Shown here: positions 8,834 to 17,593 of the stretch, piece by piece
Layout: every line of letters starts with the position of its first letter
How positions within the stretch are numbered: the stretch's first letter is position 1
Assembly (NCBI RefSeq): GCF_030297015.1
Contig: NZ_AP028056.1
Coordinates: forward strand, 878,939-942,938
Reading direction: 5' to 3'
DNA from: Brooklawnia propionicigenes
GTDB taxonomy: Bacteria; Actinomycetota; Actinomycetes; Propionibacteriales; Propionibacteriaceae
DNA: 64,000 nucleotides
The notes under the pieces: model-generated
The model's input: only the letters and a program-made list of their open reading frames with translations
The model's database searches: none
Told to the model about the DNA's origin: nothing
Program-made: the position numbers and the translations under genes

Positions 8834-11319
8834 AGCAAGCTCCATCTACGGGTCGAGTCGGCTTGGGTGATGAGGCGTCGGCGTTCGTCGTCGTCGCGGG
8901 TCCAGATCGCCAGATCACGGTAGACGCGTTCGAGTTTCGGACGCAGATTGCGCTCGGTGGCCGGTTGCCCGTCGAACATGCCCACCGCCCGGCCGCGGTT
9001 GTCATGCAACTGCGCCAGCGCCTTCTCGAGCACCTCGGCCTCGAGTCTGGTGGTGGTGATCTGATCGAGTCTGGCGGCGTGGATGGCCTGCCAGGCCTGG
9101 TCCAGCTCGGCCAGCGTGCCCTCGCGCTGCAAGACCAGCTGCGCTTGGGCGGTGCGGGCGTCCGAATAGCCCCGGCTGGTCGGCGGAATGAGGCCGAGCG
9201 CATCCAGCGCGCCCTCCCGATCGTCGCGAGCCAACCGGATCCGGGTCATCGCGAACGCTGACGGGGTCACATAGGCGGCGTCGGTGCTGGCGCAGATCGC
9301 GAACAATTCCTCGGCCAGCGCGAGCTGCTCGCCGTGCTCGCAGGCCACCGCGAGGGCAAACTTGGGCGCGAGTTCACCGGGCACCTGCGCGTAGACGGTA
9401 TTGAACGGCGCCTGTGCCTCATGCCAGGCGTGGGTCTGGAAGGCGAGCAGGCCCTGCATCCAGATCGCCCGCCAATCCCACGGGTCGGACTTGAGCAGTT
9501 CGCGGACGATCCGGGAGACCGTCTGGCGATCGCCCAGCCCCAGAGCGATCTCGATCTGGGTGAGCATCACCTGCGCGGTGCGTTGCGGGGCACGTTCCAG
9601 CGCACCCATCCGCTGCCGCGGATCCTCCAGGGTGATCGACGCGATCCAGCTCGTCATCGGGTCGGCCGGGTCGGGCAGCAGCCTGGGCAGCTGCCGCCAG
9701 TCGAAACCTTCGCCGGCGGTCATCGGCGTGCTGAACAGCGTGGACGGCGCCGAGGTCGTCGCAGCGCCCGGGGAACGCCGCGCCACCACCTCGCGCAGCA
9801 CCCCCATCGCCTGAACCCGCAGGTCTTCGGCGGACTGGAAACGGTCCGCGGGCAGCGGCGCGCAAGCCCGCTGTACCAGCCGGTAGAACGAGTCGTGCTC
9901 GGCGAACAGCGGCATCTTGCTGAGCGGCGGCAACGTGTCGACGTATTCGCTCTGATAGCCGCGGAACTCCGAACTCATCACCAGCAGCGCGCGGCCGAGT
10001 GTGTAGATGTCGCTGGCCACCGACGGACCGGTCTCGGCGACCTCGGGGGCCTGGTAGCCGACCGTGCCGAAGATCGGGGACGTCTCGTCCGCGATCCGGC
10101 GCACCGCGCCCAGATCGATCAACTTGACCGAGTCGCCCACCTGCATGAGGTTGTCGGGTTTGAAATCGCAGTACAGCAGGCCGTCCTCGTGGAGGTAGGT
10201 GAATGCCGGCAGGATCTCGATCAGATAGGCGAGCGCCCAGTCGACCGGCAGCGGATCGTAGCTTCCCTTGTTGGCCGCCTTCCGCTCCTTCAACAAGTCG
10301 GTGATGGAGCGGCCCGGCACGTACTCCATGACGATGTAGCGGGCGTCGGCGTGCTGGACGAAGTTGTAGATCTCGACGATCAGTGGGTGCTCGACCGCCG
10401 CCAGGAACTCCTTCTCCGACTTCGCCGCGGCCGACGCGTCGTCGTCGGATGCGTTCAGTAGTCCCTTCAGCACCACCCAGCGATCGGAGACATTGCGGTC
10501 GCGCGCCAGATAGATCCAGCCCATCCCGCCGTAGGCGATGGCGCCGGCCACCTCGTACTGCTGAGCGATCAGCTCGCCGGGTTTGATCACCGGGTAGAAG
10601 CTGAACGCGGTGCCGCACTTCTCGCAGGTTCCGACAGCCTTACCGGGCTGACCATCATGGCCGCGCCCGACCGGAGCCCCGCACTTGGGGCAGTTCCGGC
10701 GGGCCTCCGGGACGACCGGATCCTTCAGCACGGCCTTGGCGGGATCGATGGACGGGGCGGGTGGAACCGTGGTGACGCCGGCCCCGATCCGGGTGCGGGC
10801 GCGGTGGGCGTCGGCCCGCACCGAGGTGCGGACCGCCCCCGGCCCCGCCAGGGCCGAGCCCATCAGCACGGTGCCGAGTTCTGCCGCGGTGGCGGTGGTC
10901 GACAAGGTGGTGCCGAGCAGTTTCGGCGTGGCGCTCGGTGGTTTTGCGTCCGGCGGGTTGCCGCAGACATTGCAGTAGCCGTCCACGATCGTGCCGCGGC
11001 AGCCGGGCTGGGGACACGGTCCGCCGCGCTGGCCGAGCCGGCCGCTGGAGCCGCTGGACGCCGGAGGCGGCTGCTGCGCCGGCTCATGCGCGGCCGGCTC
11101 GGCGTCGGCGGGGCCGGGTGGCTCGGTGCGGATCTGGCCGGGTTGGCTGCCGGCCGCGAACTGCCGCCGGGGGGTGTGGGAGCCGGCCGCAGGCGCCGCC
11201 GCGGACGCGGACCCGTTGACACGTGAGGGGGCAGCCGCGCCGGCAGCAGGAGGCATTCCGCAGACGTCGCAGTAACCGTCCACGATCGTCCCGGTGCAGC
11301 CGGGCTGACGGCACTTCAT
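8830..11319 (-). CDS. pknG: PknG-type serine/threonine protein kinase
   Basis: 829 residues. Two extra N-terminal zinc ribbons of the form C..PGC.GTI.DGYC.VCG sit at ~3-20 and ~102-119. A rubredoxin-like CPKCG...CEKCG unit (~210-240) precedes the kinase domain (~255-505). The kinase has YGGMGWIYLARD, VVLKG (catalytic Lys), YCDFKPDN (catalytic Asp), LIDLGAV in place of DFG as in known PknG, and GTVGYQAPE. Helical TPR-like repeats fill the C-terminus. Mycobacterial and corynebacterial PknG control 2-oxoglutarate metabolism through OdhI/GarA. The upstream gene overlaps by one base (TGATG). Unusual points are the two added zinc ribbons and the stress-type operon. Confidence 0.95.
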   Translation of the reverse strand: MKCRQPGCTGTIVDGYCDVCGMPPAAGAAAPSRVNGSASAAAPAAGSHTPRRQFAAGSQPGQIRTEPPGPADAEPAAHEPAQQPPPASSGSSGRLGQRGGPCPQPGCRGTIVDGYCNVCGNPPDAKPPSATPKLLGTTLSTTATAAELGTVLMGSALAGPGAVRTSVRADAHRARTRIGAGVTTVPPAPSIDPAKAVLKDPVVPEARRNCPKCGAPVGRGHDGQPGKAVGTCEKCGTAFSFYPVIKPGELIAQQYEVAGAIAYGGMGWIYLARDRNVSDRWVVLKGLLNASDDDASAAAKSEKEFLAAVEHPLIVEIYNFVQHADARYIVMEYVPGRSITDLLKERKAANKGSYDPLPVDWALAYLIEILPAFTYLHEDGLLYCDFKPDNLMQVGDSVKLIDLGAVRRIADETSPIFGTVGYQAPEVAETGPSVASDIYTLGRALLVMSSEFRGYQSEYVDTLPPLSKMPLFAEHDSFYRLVQRACAPLPADRFQSAEDLRVQAMGVLREVVARRSPGAATTSAPSTLFSTPMTAGEGFDWRQLPRLLPDPADPMTSWIASITLEDPRQRMGALERAPQRTAQVMLTQIEIALGLGDRQTVSRIVRELLKSDPWDWRAIWMQGLLAFQTHAWHEAQAPFNTVYAQVPGELAPKFALAVACEHGEQLALAEELFAICASTDAAYVTPSAFAMTRIRLARDDREGALDALGLIPPTSRGYSDARTAQAQLVLQREGTLAELDQAWQAIHAARLDQITTTRLEAEVLEKALAQLHDNRGRAVGMFDGQPATERNLRPKLERVYRDLAIWTRDDDERRRLITQADSTRRWSLL

Positions 11320-12482
11320 CAGTCCACCGTACCGCAGGCGCCGGGCTGACCGGCCAGCCAGCTGAGGTAATAGCGACAGGCGTCCAGCAGCGCGGTGAGG
11401 GTCTCGGTGGGCCGCGGCGAACGCTGCATCAGCTGATCGGCGACGGCGAACAGCGCACTCAGCTGTTGATCGGTCAGCTGATGCTGATCGGCCTCCGAGC
11501 GCAGCATGATCAACTCGTTCGCGAGCTTCTGCGATCCGCGCAGCGCGTCCGAATAGGCGCGAGAGACGAACTCCATCGCCTGCCCGACCTTCTCGAGCCG
11601 CGCGATGTAGGCCTCCAGCTCACCCGGATTCCCGGCCGGAACCGGGCCCAGCGCCGTGACATCGGGCACCGCATATTTGGGCGGGCTGCTGACCGTGGCG
11701 ACCACCTGGGCGACCAGCTCGTCCAACTGCTGGCTGCGGGCCAGCAGGTCGGCGCGCAACCGTTGCGCGTAGTCGGCGCGCTGGGCGGTCTGTTGCTGGG
11801 CCTGGGCATTGGCGCGGCGCTGCACGCCGCCGACGATGAGGTCGCGCTCGAACGTCGCCGCCTCGGCCTCGAGCGGACCGAGCAGCCCGCCGATGTCTCC
11901 GCCGCGCCCGGCCTTCTCATTGATCATCGTCAGACGACCTTCGAGTTGGGCCAGCCGGGCCTGGGCGGCGGCGATGGTCTGTGGCGGTTCCAGGCCGACC
12001 TGGTCGCGCAGCCGTTCCATGGTGGCCCGAAGATCACGCAGCCGGGCGACGGCCTGAGTGCCCGCCGGATCGAGTTGCAGCCGGCTGCGCAGCTGCCCGC
12101 ACAGCGCATCCGACATCCGGCAGGCCTCGGGCAACGACAGTCCGCTGGCCGCGGTGCCGCTCCAGGTGTCGTCGTCGAGACGACCCCAGACCAGCGACGA
12201 CAGTTGCTCGCGTTCCCTGATCGACACACGGCCGCGATCCCAGACCTGCAGCAGCCGGCGGTAACGCGTCTGGATCGACTGCCACAGTTGCAGGCTGAGC
12301 GCGATGTCGCGGGTGAGCTCGTCGGCGTGCTCGCTCTCCTGCACGGCGACATCGAGGGCTTCCAGTTCCGATCGGCGGGCCTCCAGCCACTTGTCGAGCG
12401 CAATCAGGTACGACCTCAACTGCAGCGGATCGACCGCCTCACCGAGGCGTCCGGGCGCATCGGGCGCGTTGACGGGACTCAT
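11319..12482 (-). CDS. Coiled-coil protein of the PknG operon, unknown function
   Basis: 387 residues, almost wholly helical and charged, with no signal peptide, membrane segment or cysteine clusters. Residues ~30-90 and ~150-270 look like coiled coils (many L/A/E/R/Q heptads, QAQQQTAQR). I do not recognise a named family. It starts in a 4-bp ATGA overlap with the membrane protein upstream and ends one base into pknG. Such tight coupling suggests it links the membrane protein to the kinase, but that is only inference. Confidence 0.75.
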   Translation of the reverse strand: MSPVNAPDAPGRLGEAVDPLQLRSYLIALDKWLEARRSELEALDVAVQESEHADELTRDIALSLQLWQSIQTRYRRLLQVWDRGRVSIREREQLSSLVWGRLDDDTWSGTAASGLSLPEACRMSDALCGQLRSRLQLDPAGTQAVARLRDLRATMERLRDQVGLEPPQTIAAAQARLAQLEGRLTMINEKAGRGGDIGGLLGPLEAEAATFERDLIVGGVQRRANAQAQQQTAQRADYAQRLRADLLARSQQLDELVAQVVATVSSPPKYAVPDVTALGPVPAGNPGELEAYIARLEKVGQAMEFVSRAYSDALRGSQKLANELIMLRSEADQHQLTDQQLSALFAVADQLMQRSPRPTETLTALLDACRYYLSWLAGQPGACGTVD

Positions 12483-13753
12483 CGGTACCTCCGCAGTGAT
12501 CCGCTCAGGCCGACGGCCGAACTCACGGCCGCGAAGACCATGATCCCGGCGACCAGCACGGCCAGGTTCTCGACCGTCTCGGCGTGCCCGGACAGGTCTG
12601 CGTCCACCTCTTGGCCGATGCTCGACGATTGCTCGGTGAGCCAGTCGATCAACCAGTCATAGGGAGCCTGGGCCGAGGCGACCAACTCGGAGCTGGGCGG
12701 CTCGGGCGCGGCCATCAGCTGCTCATGGGTGGAGATCATCTGGGTCAGCTGGTCGGCGGCCTGGCTGTCGCCCAACACGCTGAGTGCCTGGTCGGCCCGG
12801 CCGGTGGCATCGGAGTAGGTCTGGGCCCCGCTCGCCGGATCCGTGATGCCCAGCAGGATGCGTCCCTCGGCCGCCTTGGCCTCGGTGACGGCGCCGTACG
12901 CCTGGGCGACCGCGGTTGCCCGGCTGACTCCGCTGGTCTGCACCGCGCTGATGCTCGCGGCGCTGGTGGTGACGAGCTGCGTGACGATCACACCCGATGC
13001 CACCGCGCCCGCAAACGCAAGCACCAGGCCCAGGTTGAAGACGCGCCGGGTGCGCCTGGCAATCACGATACTTGCTGCCGCCAGCAGCAGCAGCGGAACG
13101 GCCAACAAGGCGATCAGCCACTGCTGGTTGCCGCCCGAGGATTCCAGGATCGAGGTCTGCTGGGCGATCTGTGCGTCCAGCAGCGGCAGCACATCGTCGG
13201 CCAGCTGTTGACTGGCCACCAGCATGTCCGGCTGGCCGCCGGTGTGCATCGCGACAGCCAGTTGAGCGACATAGCGACTCATCGCCGTGTTGATGTCCTG
13301 GAGGGACGCCGAGTCGGCGGGACTGGCGGCGGCAGCGGCTATCAGCTCCGCGGCGGCAGAATCGACGAGACCGAGATAACCGGCGTTCGGGCTCTGCCCG
13401 TCGGTGGTCATCAGCAGCGCCTGGGTGGACGCCGCCTCGGCGCCGAGCAGATCGCTGCGGACCGTCTCCAGCCTCAGCATCTGCTGGGTGGCCGCATTGA
13501 CCCGTTCCACCGACTGCCGGTTCTGATCGAGCATCAGCGGCGTGATCACGGCGGCTGCCAGGCACACGATCACCAGGACGACGCGCCACCACGCGATCAC
13601 CGAGGACGTGGGCATGTTCGTGCCGCTCTTGGCTGGAGCCGGTGCCTGCTGAGTCGGGCTCAGTTGCGCGCCGCGGCGGGCTTTCGGGGCCGCCGGGGCT
13701 GCGAAGCCGGTGGTGCCCGGGCGGTTCCACGCGGACGCCGGGGAGTTCGTCAT
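12479..13753 (-). CDS. Four-TM membrane protein with extracytoplasmic helical domains, GlnX-like
   Basis: 424 residues. Transmembrane helices are visible near 55-75 (VLVIVCLAAAVITPLML), ~205-225 (WLIALLAVPLLLLAAA), ~235-255 and ~395-415. The two segments between pairs of helices are Ala/Gln-rich and helical, like four-helix-bundle sensor domains. In mycobacteria and corynebacteria PknG is encoded with a membrane protein, GlnX, and the binding protein GlnH, which pass amino-acid signals to PknG. This protein has the right position and topology to play the GlnX part, but no GlnH is present. The start at 13753 has GGAGG upstream and overlaps the AAA+ stop as ATGA. Confidence 0.75.
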   Translation of the reverse strand: MTNSPASAWNRPGTTGFAAPAAPKARRGAQLSPTQQAPAPAKSGTNMPTSSVIAWWRVVLVIVCLAAAVITPLMLDQNRQSVERVNAATQQMLRLETVRSDLLGAEAASTQALLMTTDGQSPNAGYLGLVDSAAAELIAAAAASPADSASLQDINTAMSRYVAQLAVAMHTGGQPDMLVASQQLADDVLPLLDAQIAQQTSILESSGGNQQWLIALLAVPLLLLAAASIVIARRTRRVFNLGLVLAFAGAVASGVIVTQLVTTSAASISAVQTSGVSRATAVAQAYGAVTEAKAAEGRILLGITDPASGAQTYSDATGRADQALSVLGDSQAADQLTQMISTHEQLMAAPEPPSSELVASAQAPYDWLIDWLTEQSSSIGQEVDADLSGHAETVENLAVLVAGIMVFAAVSSAVGLSGSLRRYR

Positions 13754-15420
13754 TCGGTCTCCTCCCCCGTCAGGTCGCGCTGATCGGTCTCGGGCTGGAC
13801 GATCAGTTCGTCGCCCGGCGCCATGACACCGTCTCCGACAACATCCTCGCGCGTCAGCAGTCGAAGCTGCTCCACGGTGGGCTGGGGAATGTCGCGCAAC
13901 CGCCATGCCTGATGACCGATCGCGGCCTCCAGCACATTGCGGCAGTACCGTCCGTTGCCGAACGTCTCATTGCGAACCTGCTGCGACAGGTCGAAGGTGA
14001 AGGCGTCCAGCGCGCCATCGGCCAGATCGTAGTCGGACTTGTCGACCATCTGCACGAAGATCTCGATCAGTTCGTCGTCGGTATAGTTCGCGAACCTGAT
14101 CTCGGTTCGGAAACGACTTGCCAGGCCGGGGTTCTCGGCAATGAAGGTGGCCATCGGGCCGGGATATCCGGCCACGATCACGACCAGGTCGTTGCGGTTG
14201 TCCTCCATCTCCTTGACCAAGGTGTTGATCGATTCCTCGCCGTACTGGTCGCCCGACAGTGCGTAGGCCTCGTCGATGAACAGCACCCCGCCCAGCGCGG
14301 AGGCGACCACGTCCGCGGTCTTGGTGGCGGTCTGCCCGAGGTAGCCGGCCACCAGTTCGGAACGGTCGACTTCGACCAGCTGCCCCTTGCTGAGCAGTCC
14401 GACCGCCTTGTAGATGCCGGCCACCAGCCGGGCTACCGTCGTCTTGCCGGTGCCCGGGTTGCCGACGAAGACCAAGTGCCGGGTGATGGTGGGAACCTTC
14501 AAACCGGCTTCAGCGCGCAACGCCTGCACGTGCAGTATCGCCGCCTGCCGTTTGATCTCGGCCTTGACTTCCTTGAGCCCGATCAGTTCATCGAGTTCGG
14601 CGATCAGTTCGTCGACGGTGCGTTCGGGTTCGGCGGGTGTCTCGACGACCGGCTGCGGCCCGGCCGGCAGCGTGGGATCAGGTGCGGTCGCTTCCGGACG
14701 ACCGTCTGCTGTTCGGGTTTGCGGGTCGGCGCCGGGCAGCCCGCCCGGTGCCGGCAAGCCCGGGATGCCCGCCGGCGCAGGACCGACGCCGGGGCCCTGG
14801 TCCAGCAACGGTGACGTCCGCATCTGTTCGATCCTGGCCTGGTTGACCCGCATCTGCTCCAGCACTGATTCGAAGGCCTGATTACCGACCCGGGTGAACT
14901 CGTCCATCGCCTTGAGCCGGTCCTGCGAGGTCTGCAGTTTGGCGAGCAGATCGGGATTGAGGCCGCCACCGGCGGCAGCCGGCGTCGCATCCAGCGAATC
15001 GAGGGTCACGGGCAGGCTGCCGCCGGGCAGCGCCCGTTGCTGGGCGGCGGAGGCCGACGCGGCCAGACCGGCCACCTGAGGGGTCGGCTGACCGAGTGTG
15101 CAGGCGACGGCGATGACCGAGCCGAGCGCAGCAAGGTACTGCTGGGCGGCGGCGACCGAGGTGTTACCCAGTTGGCTCATCAGTGGGGTGGGGCCGGCGC
15201 GCCAGCGGCGCCCTCTCGATGCGGCCGCGAAGAACTCCTGGGAGTCGGGTTCTCGTCCGAGTTCAGTAGCCCAATCCAGGTAGGCGCCCACCGAGGGCTC
15301 GCAGACCGCAGCAGCCAACTGTTCGCCTTCGGCCAGGGCCTGCTCGGGGTCCAAGCCTGCGGTCTCGGCGACTGCGACCAACTGATCAAGGGCACTGCGC
15401 AGCGTCTTGCTCGTCATCAT
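13750..15420 (-). CDS. CbxX/CfxQ-type AAA+ ATPase
   Basis: 556 residues. The N-terminal ~270 residues are helical and end in a Pro/Gly-rich linker. The AAA+ domain begins near LDELIGLKEVKAEIKR. It has Walker A GNPGTGKTT (~320), Walker B GVLFIDEAYAL, and the sensor/arginine region ENPGLASRFRTEIRF, the pattern of CbbX rubisco activases and EccA-type ATPases. It probably remodels a protein complex; the substrate is unknown. Two adjacent ATGs (15420 and 15417) are possible, with GGAG just upstream. The 279 bases up to the next gene hold no convincing gene. Confidence 0.88.
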   Translation of the reverse strand: MMTSKTLRSALDQLVAVAETAGLDPEQALAEGEQLAAAVCEPSVGAYLDWATELGREPDSQEFFAAASRGRRWRAGPTPLMSQLGNTSVAAAQQYLAALGSVIAVACTLGQPTPQVAGLAASASAAQQRALPGGSLPVTLDSLDATPAAAGGGLNPDLLAKLQTSQDRLKAMDEFTRVGNQAFESVLEQMRVNQARIEQMRTSPLLDQGPGVGPAPAGIPGLPAPGGLPGADPQTRTADGRPEATAPDPTLPAGPQPVVETPAEPERTVDELIAELDELIGLKEVKAEIKRQAAILHVQALRAEAGLKVPTITRHLVFVGNPGTGKTTVARLVAGIYKAVGLLSKGQLVEVDRSELVAGYLGQTATKTADVVASALGGVLFIDEAYALSGDQYGEESINTLVKEMEDNRNDLVVIVAGYPGPMATFIAENPGLASRFRTEIRFANYTDDELIEIFVQMVDKSDYDLADGALDAFTFDLSQQVRNETFGNGRYCRNVLEAAIGHQAWRLRDIPQPTVEQLRLLTREDVVGDGVMAPGDELIVQPETDQRDLTGEETE

Positions 15421-15699
15421 CGCTCCATCGAAGTTCCAGCAGCTCAGCGCGTAGCCTCGCGGTGTCATTCAACCTAGCAGCACCGTGGCAAGGCGCCACC
15501 GAGATAGCAGGCCGAGATCATCGGTCAAGCGCTCTGGCTCGGCGCCATCGGTGCTGTTGGTGCCGGGCCGATGCTCTCGCGGGCTATGAACGTCGAGTGC
15601 CGTACGACCGGGGCCACGTCTCGATCCGACACATGCAGGATGCGTCCGATCAGCTTTTGTCCGCCGCGATGCGGCCCATTTCTTCGCGGGGCATGAAGA

Positions 15700-16233
15700 T
15701 CACAAATCCAGCGGGTTGGTCGACGGCTGGGTCGGCGCATCCAGCCGGGCCGGCCTCATTCGTCCACCGAACTTCGAATCGAGGAAGGCGCCTTGAGCCA
15801 CCAGCGCGGCCGCGTCCATCCGGTTCGTGGCGTCATACATCCGCGAGATGGTCAGGCTGAGCAGATCGAGCTGGTCGACCAGCAGCAGCAGCGACGACTT
15901 CCCGTTGGCGACCGGACGAGTGTCCGCCCAGTCCCGCGGCAGCGCAAGATAGCCGGCCACCGATTCGGGAAGATAGTCGGTGGCCGTCGCGACGACCGTG
16001 TAGGCGTCCTGGGAATCAAGACCCAGATTGCCCAGCCGGGGCACAATCGCGCGCACCACGGTGATGATGCGCAGCACTCGCGCGAGCACCGGGGTGGGCG
16101 CATGCCCCTCTATCGCCATCCGTTCCGCCTTGACCAGCGCCGCCTCGATGTCCTGAGAGGTCGGGGCCGGCGAGGCCAGCGTTTCGGGGTCGGCAGGTTT
16201 CTGTTCCCCCCGAAGCCAGCCGAAGATTCCCAT
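15700..16233 (-). CDS. Small helical protein between TelA and AAA+ genes, unknown function
   Basis: 177 residues, no membrane segment, no cysteines. The central region has regularly spaced Leu/Val residues (VLRIITVVRAIVPRLGNL, LLLLVDQLDLLSLTISRMYD) suggesting a helical bundle. It starts 25 bp after telA with GAAAGAAG upstream. I cannot place it in a family. Its position between telA and the ATPase suggests it belongs to the TelA-associated part of the operon, like the XpaC-type partners of TelA elsewhere, though similarity to XpaC is not evident by eye. Confidence 0.7.
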   Translation of the reverse strand: MGIFGWLRGEQKPADPETLASPAPTSQDIEAALVKAERMAIEGHAPTPVLARVLRIITVVRAIVPRLGNLGLDSQDAYTVVATATDYLPESVAGYLALPRDWADTRPVANGKSSLLLLVDQLDLLSLTISRMYDATNRMDAAALVAQGAFLDSKFGGRMRPARLDAPTQPSTNPLDL

Positions 16234-16258
16234 CGTTGCTTCTTTCAGGTCGAGCAGC

Positions 16259-17533
16259 TCAGCCCAGGTTGTAGTCGGGCACCGACAGCGAGTTGGTGAT
16301 GGCCGCCCGGTCCTCCGACTGGCGGGCCCGTTCCAGATAGGCGCGCGACTTGGAGACCTCGGTCTCCAGCGTCCCGATCGTCTGGCTCATGGTGTTGAGC
16401 GCCTCGATCTTGAAGCTGTCGATCGAATCCATCGTCTGGTAGATGTTCGCGAACGCCTTCTGCAGCGACTCAATGGAGATCGTCGAGCTGGCCGCCTGCT
16501 GCTGGATGGTGACCGAGTTCGACTTGAGCATCTCGCTGGTCCGTTCGATCAGCCCCGAGGTGGTGGCATTCAGCGCGGTGATCTGGTCGAGCACCAGCTT
16601 CTGGTTGCCGAGTGCCTGCGCGGTGATGACGGCGGTGCGCAACGCGGAGACGGTCGTCGTGGACGCCCGGTCGACGCCCTTGATCAGCTCCATGTTGTTC
16701 TTGATGATCACGTCGATGGCCAGGTACCCCTGGATCGACACCGCCAACTGGGTGAGCAGATCCTGGTGCTTCTGGCGGACGTAGAAGAGCACGTCCTTGT
16801 TGAGGGCGTCCGCCTTCATCGGGTCGGTGACCTGCAATTCGGCGATGGACGCCGACAGTTGGGTGTCGAGCCGCTCGGCCAGGTAGATGTACTGGTTGAG
16901 CCGGTTCATGGTGTCCCACAGCTGCTGCTTTTCCATGTTGAGGCTGACATTGTCCTTGGTCAGCTCATCCTGGCCGGAGCGCAACGCATGCAGAATCGCA
17001 TTCAGGTGCTGCTGGCTGGACTGGTACTTGCGGAAGTAATCCTGGATCTTGTCGCCGAACGGGATCACGCCGAGGAACTTCTTCTGCTTGCTCACCTCCG
17101 ACGGGTCCAGGCCCTCCACCGTCTTGCGGAGCTCGATCAACGTGGCGGAGACCTTGGAGACGTCGCTGAGCCCGCCGGTCTTCATCTCGTTGATCGGTGT
17201 GTCGAGCAGCCGGTTGCTCATCTCGGCGGCACGCCGGATGTCGGCGTCACCCATGCTGCGCACGGCGTCGGCCTGGGCACTGAACTCGGGGCTGCTGGCC
17301 TGCTCCGCCATGATCGCACCCATGAACTGGTTGACCTTGGCATCCAGCACGGGACGCTGCTCGGCGGTCACCGGCGGGGCCATCTGCGGGGCCTGGGTGG
17401 CCTGCACCACTGGCGGCGGCGCCGGAGCTTCGAGCGTCAGCGCGGCTGCCGATGGGGGCGGTGACAGAGGCTGTACCGCTGCATGCTGGTTCTGCGGTGC
17501 TGGGCCCTGCGGATACGCCGGGGTCTGGCTCAT
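16259..17533 (-). CDS. TelA-family toxic-anion-resistance protein
   Basis: 424 residues; the first ~65 are a Pro/Ala/Gln-rich tail, the rest a long helical domain. Family marks include GVIPFGDKIQDYFRKYQSSQ, LNAILHALRSGQDEL, the YIYLAERLD block, and the C-terminal IYQTMDSIDSFKIEALNTM. TelA proteins are linked to tellurite and antimicrobial-peptide resistance, but their mechanism is unknown. It is the first gene of the minus-strand operon and has a clear GGAGAGGA ribosome site, so this gene is not leaderless. Confidence 0.92.
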   Translation of the reverse strand: MSQTPAYPQGPAPQNQHAAVQPLSPPPSAAALTLEAPAPPPVVQATQAPQMAPPVTAEQRPVLDAKVNQFMGAIMAEQASSPEFSAQADAVRSMGDADIRRAAEMSNRLLDTPINEMKTGGLSDVSKVSATLIELRKTVEGLDPSEVSKQKKFLGVIPFGDKIQDYFRKYQSSQQHLNAILHALRSGQDELTKDNVSLNMEKQQLWDTMNRLNQYIYLAERLDTQLSASIAELQVTDPMKADALNKDVLFYVRQKHQDLLTQLAVSIQGYLAIDVIIKNNMELIKGVDRASTTTVSALRTAVITAQALGNQKLVLDQITALNATTSGLIERTSEMLKSNSVTIQQQAASSTISIESLQKAFANIYQTMDSIDSFKIEALNTMSQTIGTLETEVSKSRAYLERARQSEDRAAITNSLSVPDYNLG

Positions 17534-17593
17534 CTGGATTCCTCTCCGGTGCGGCTGACTCTGCAGTCGAGGTTACCCGGGTTCGGGCCGCTG

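Noticed and set aside
15421-15699. Search for a gene in the gap between the AAA+ gene and the 177-residue gene
   Set aside because: Only short frames without ribosome sites or family features; treated as non-coding or leader.
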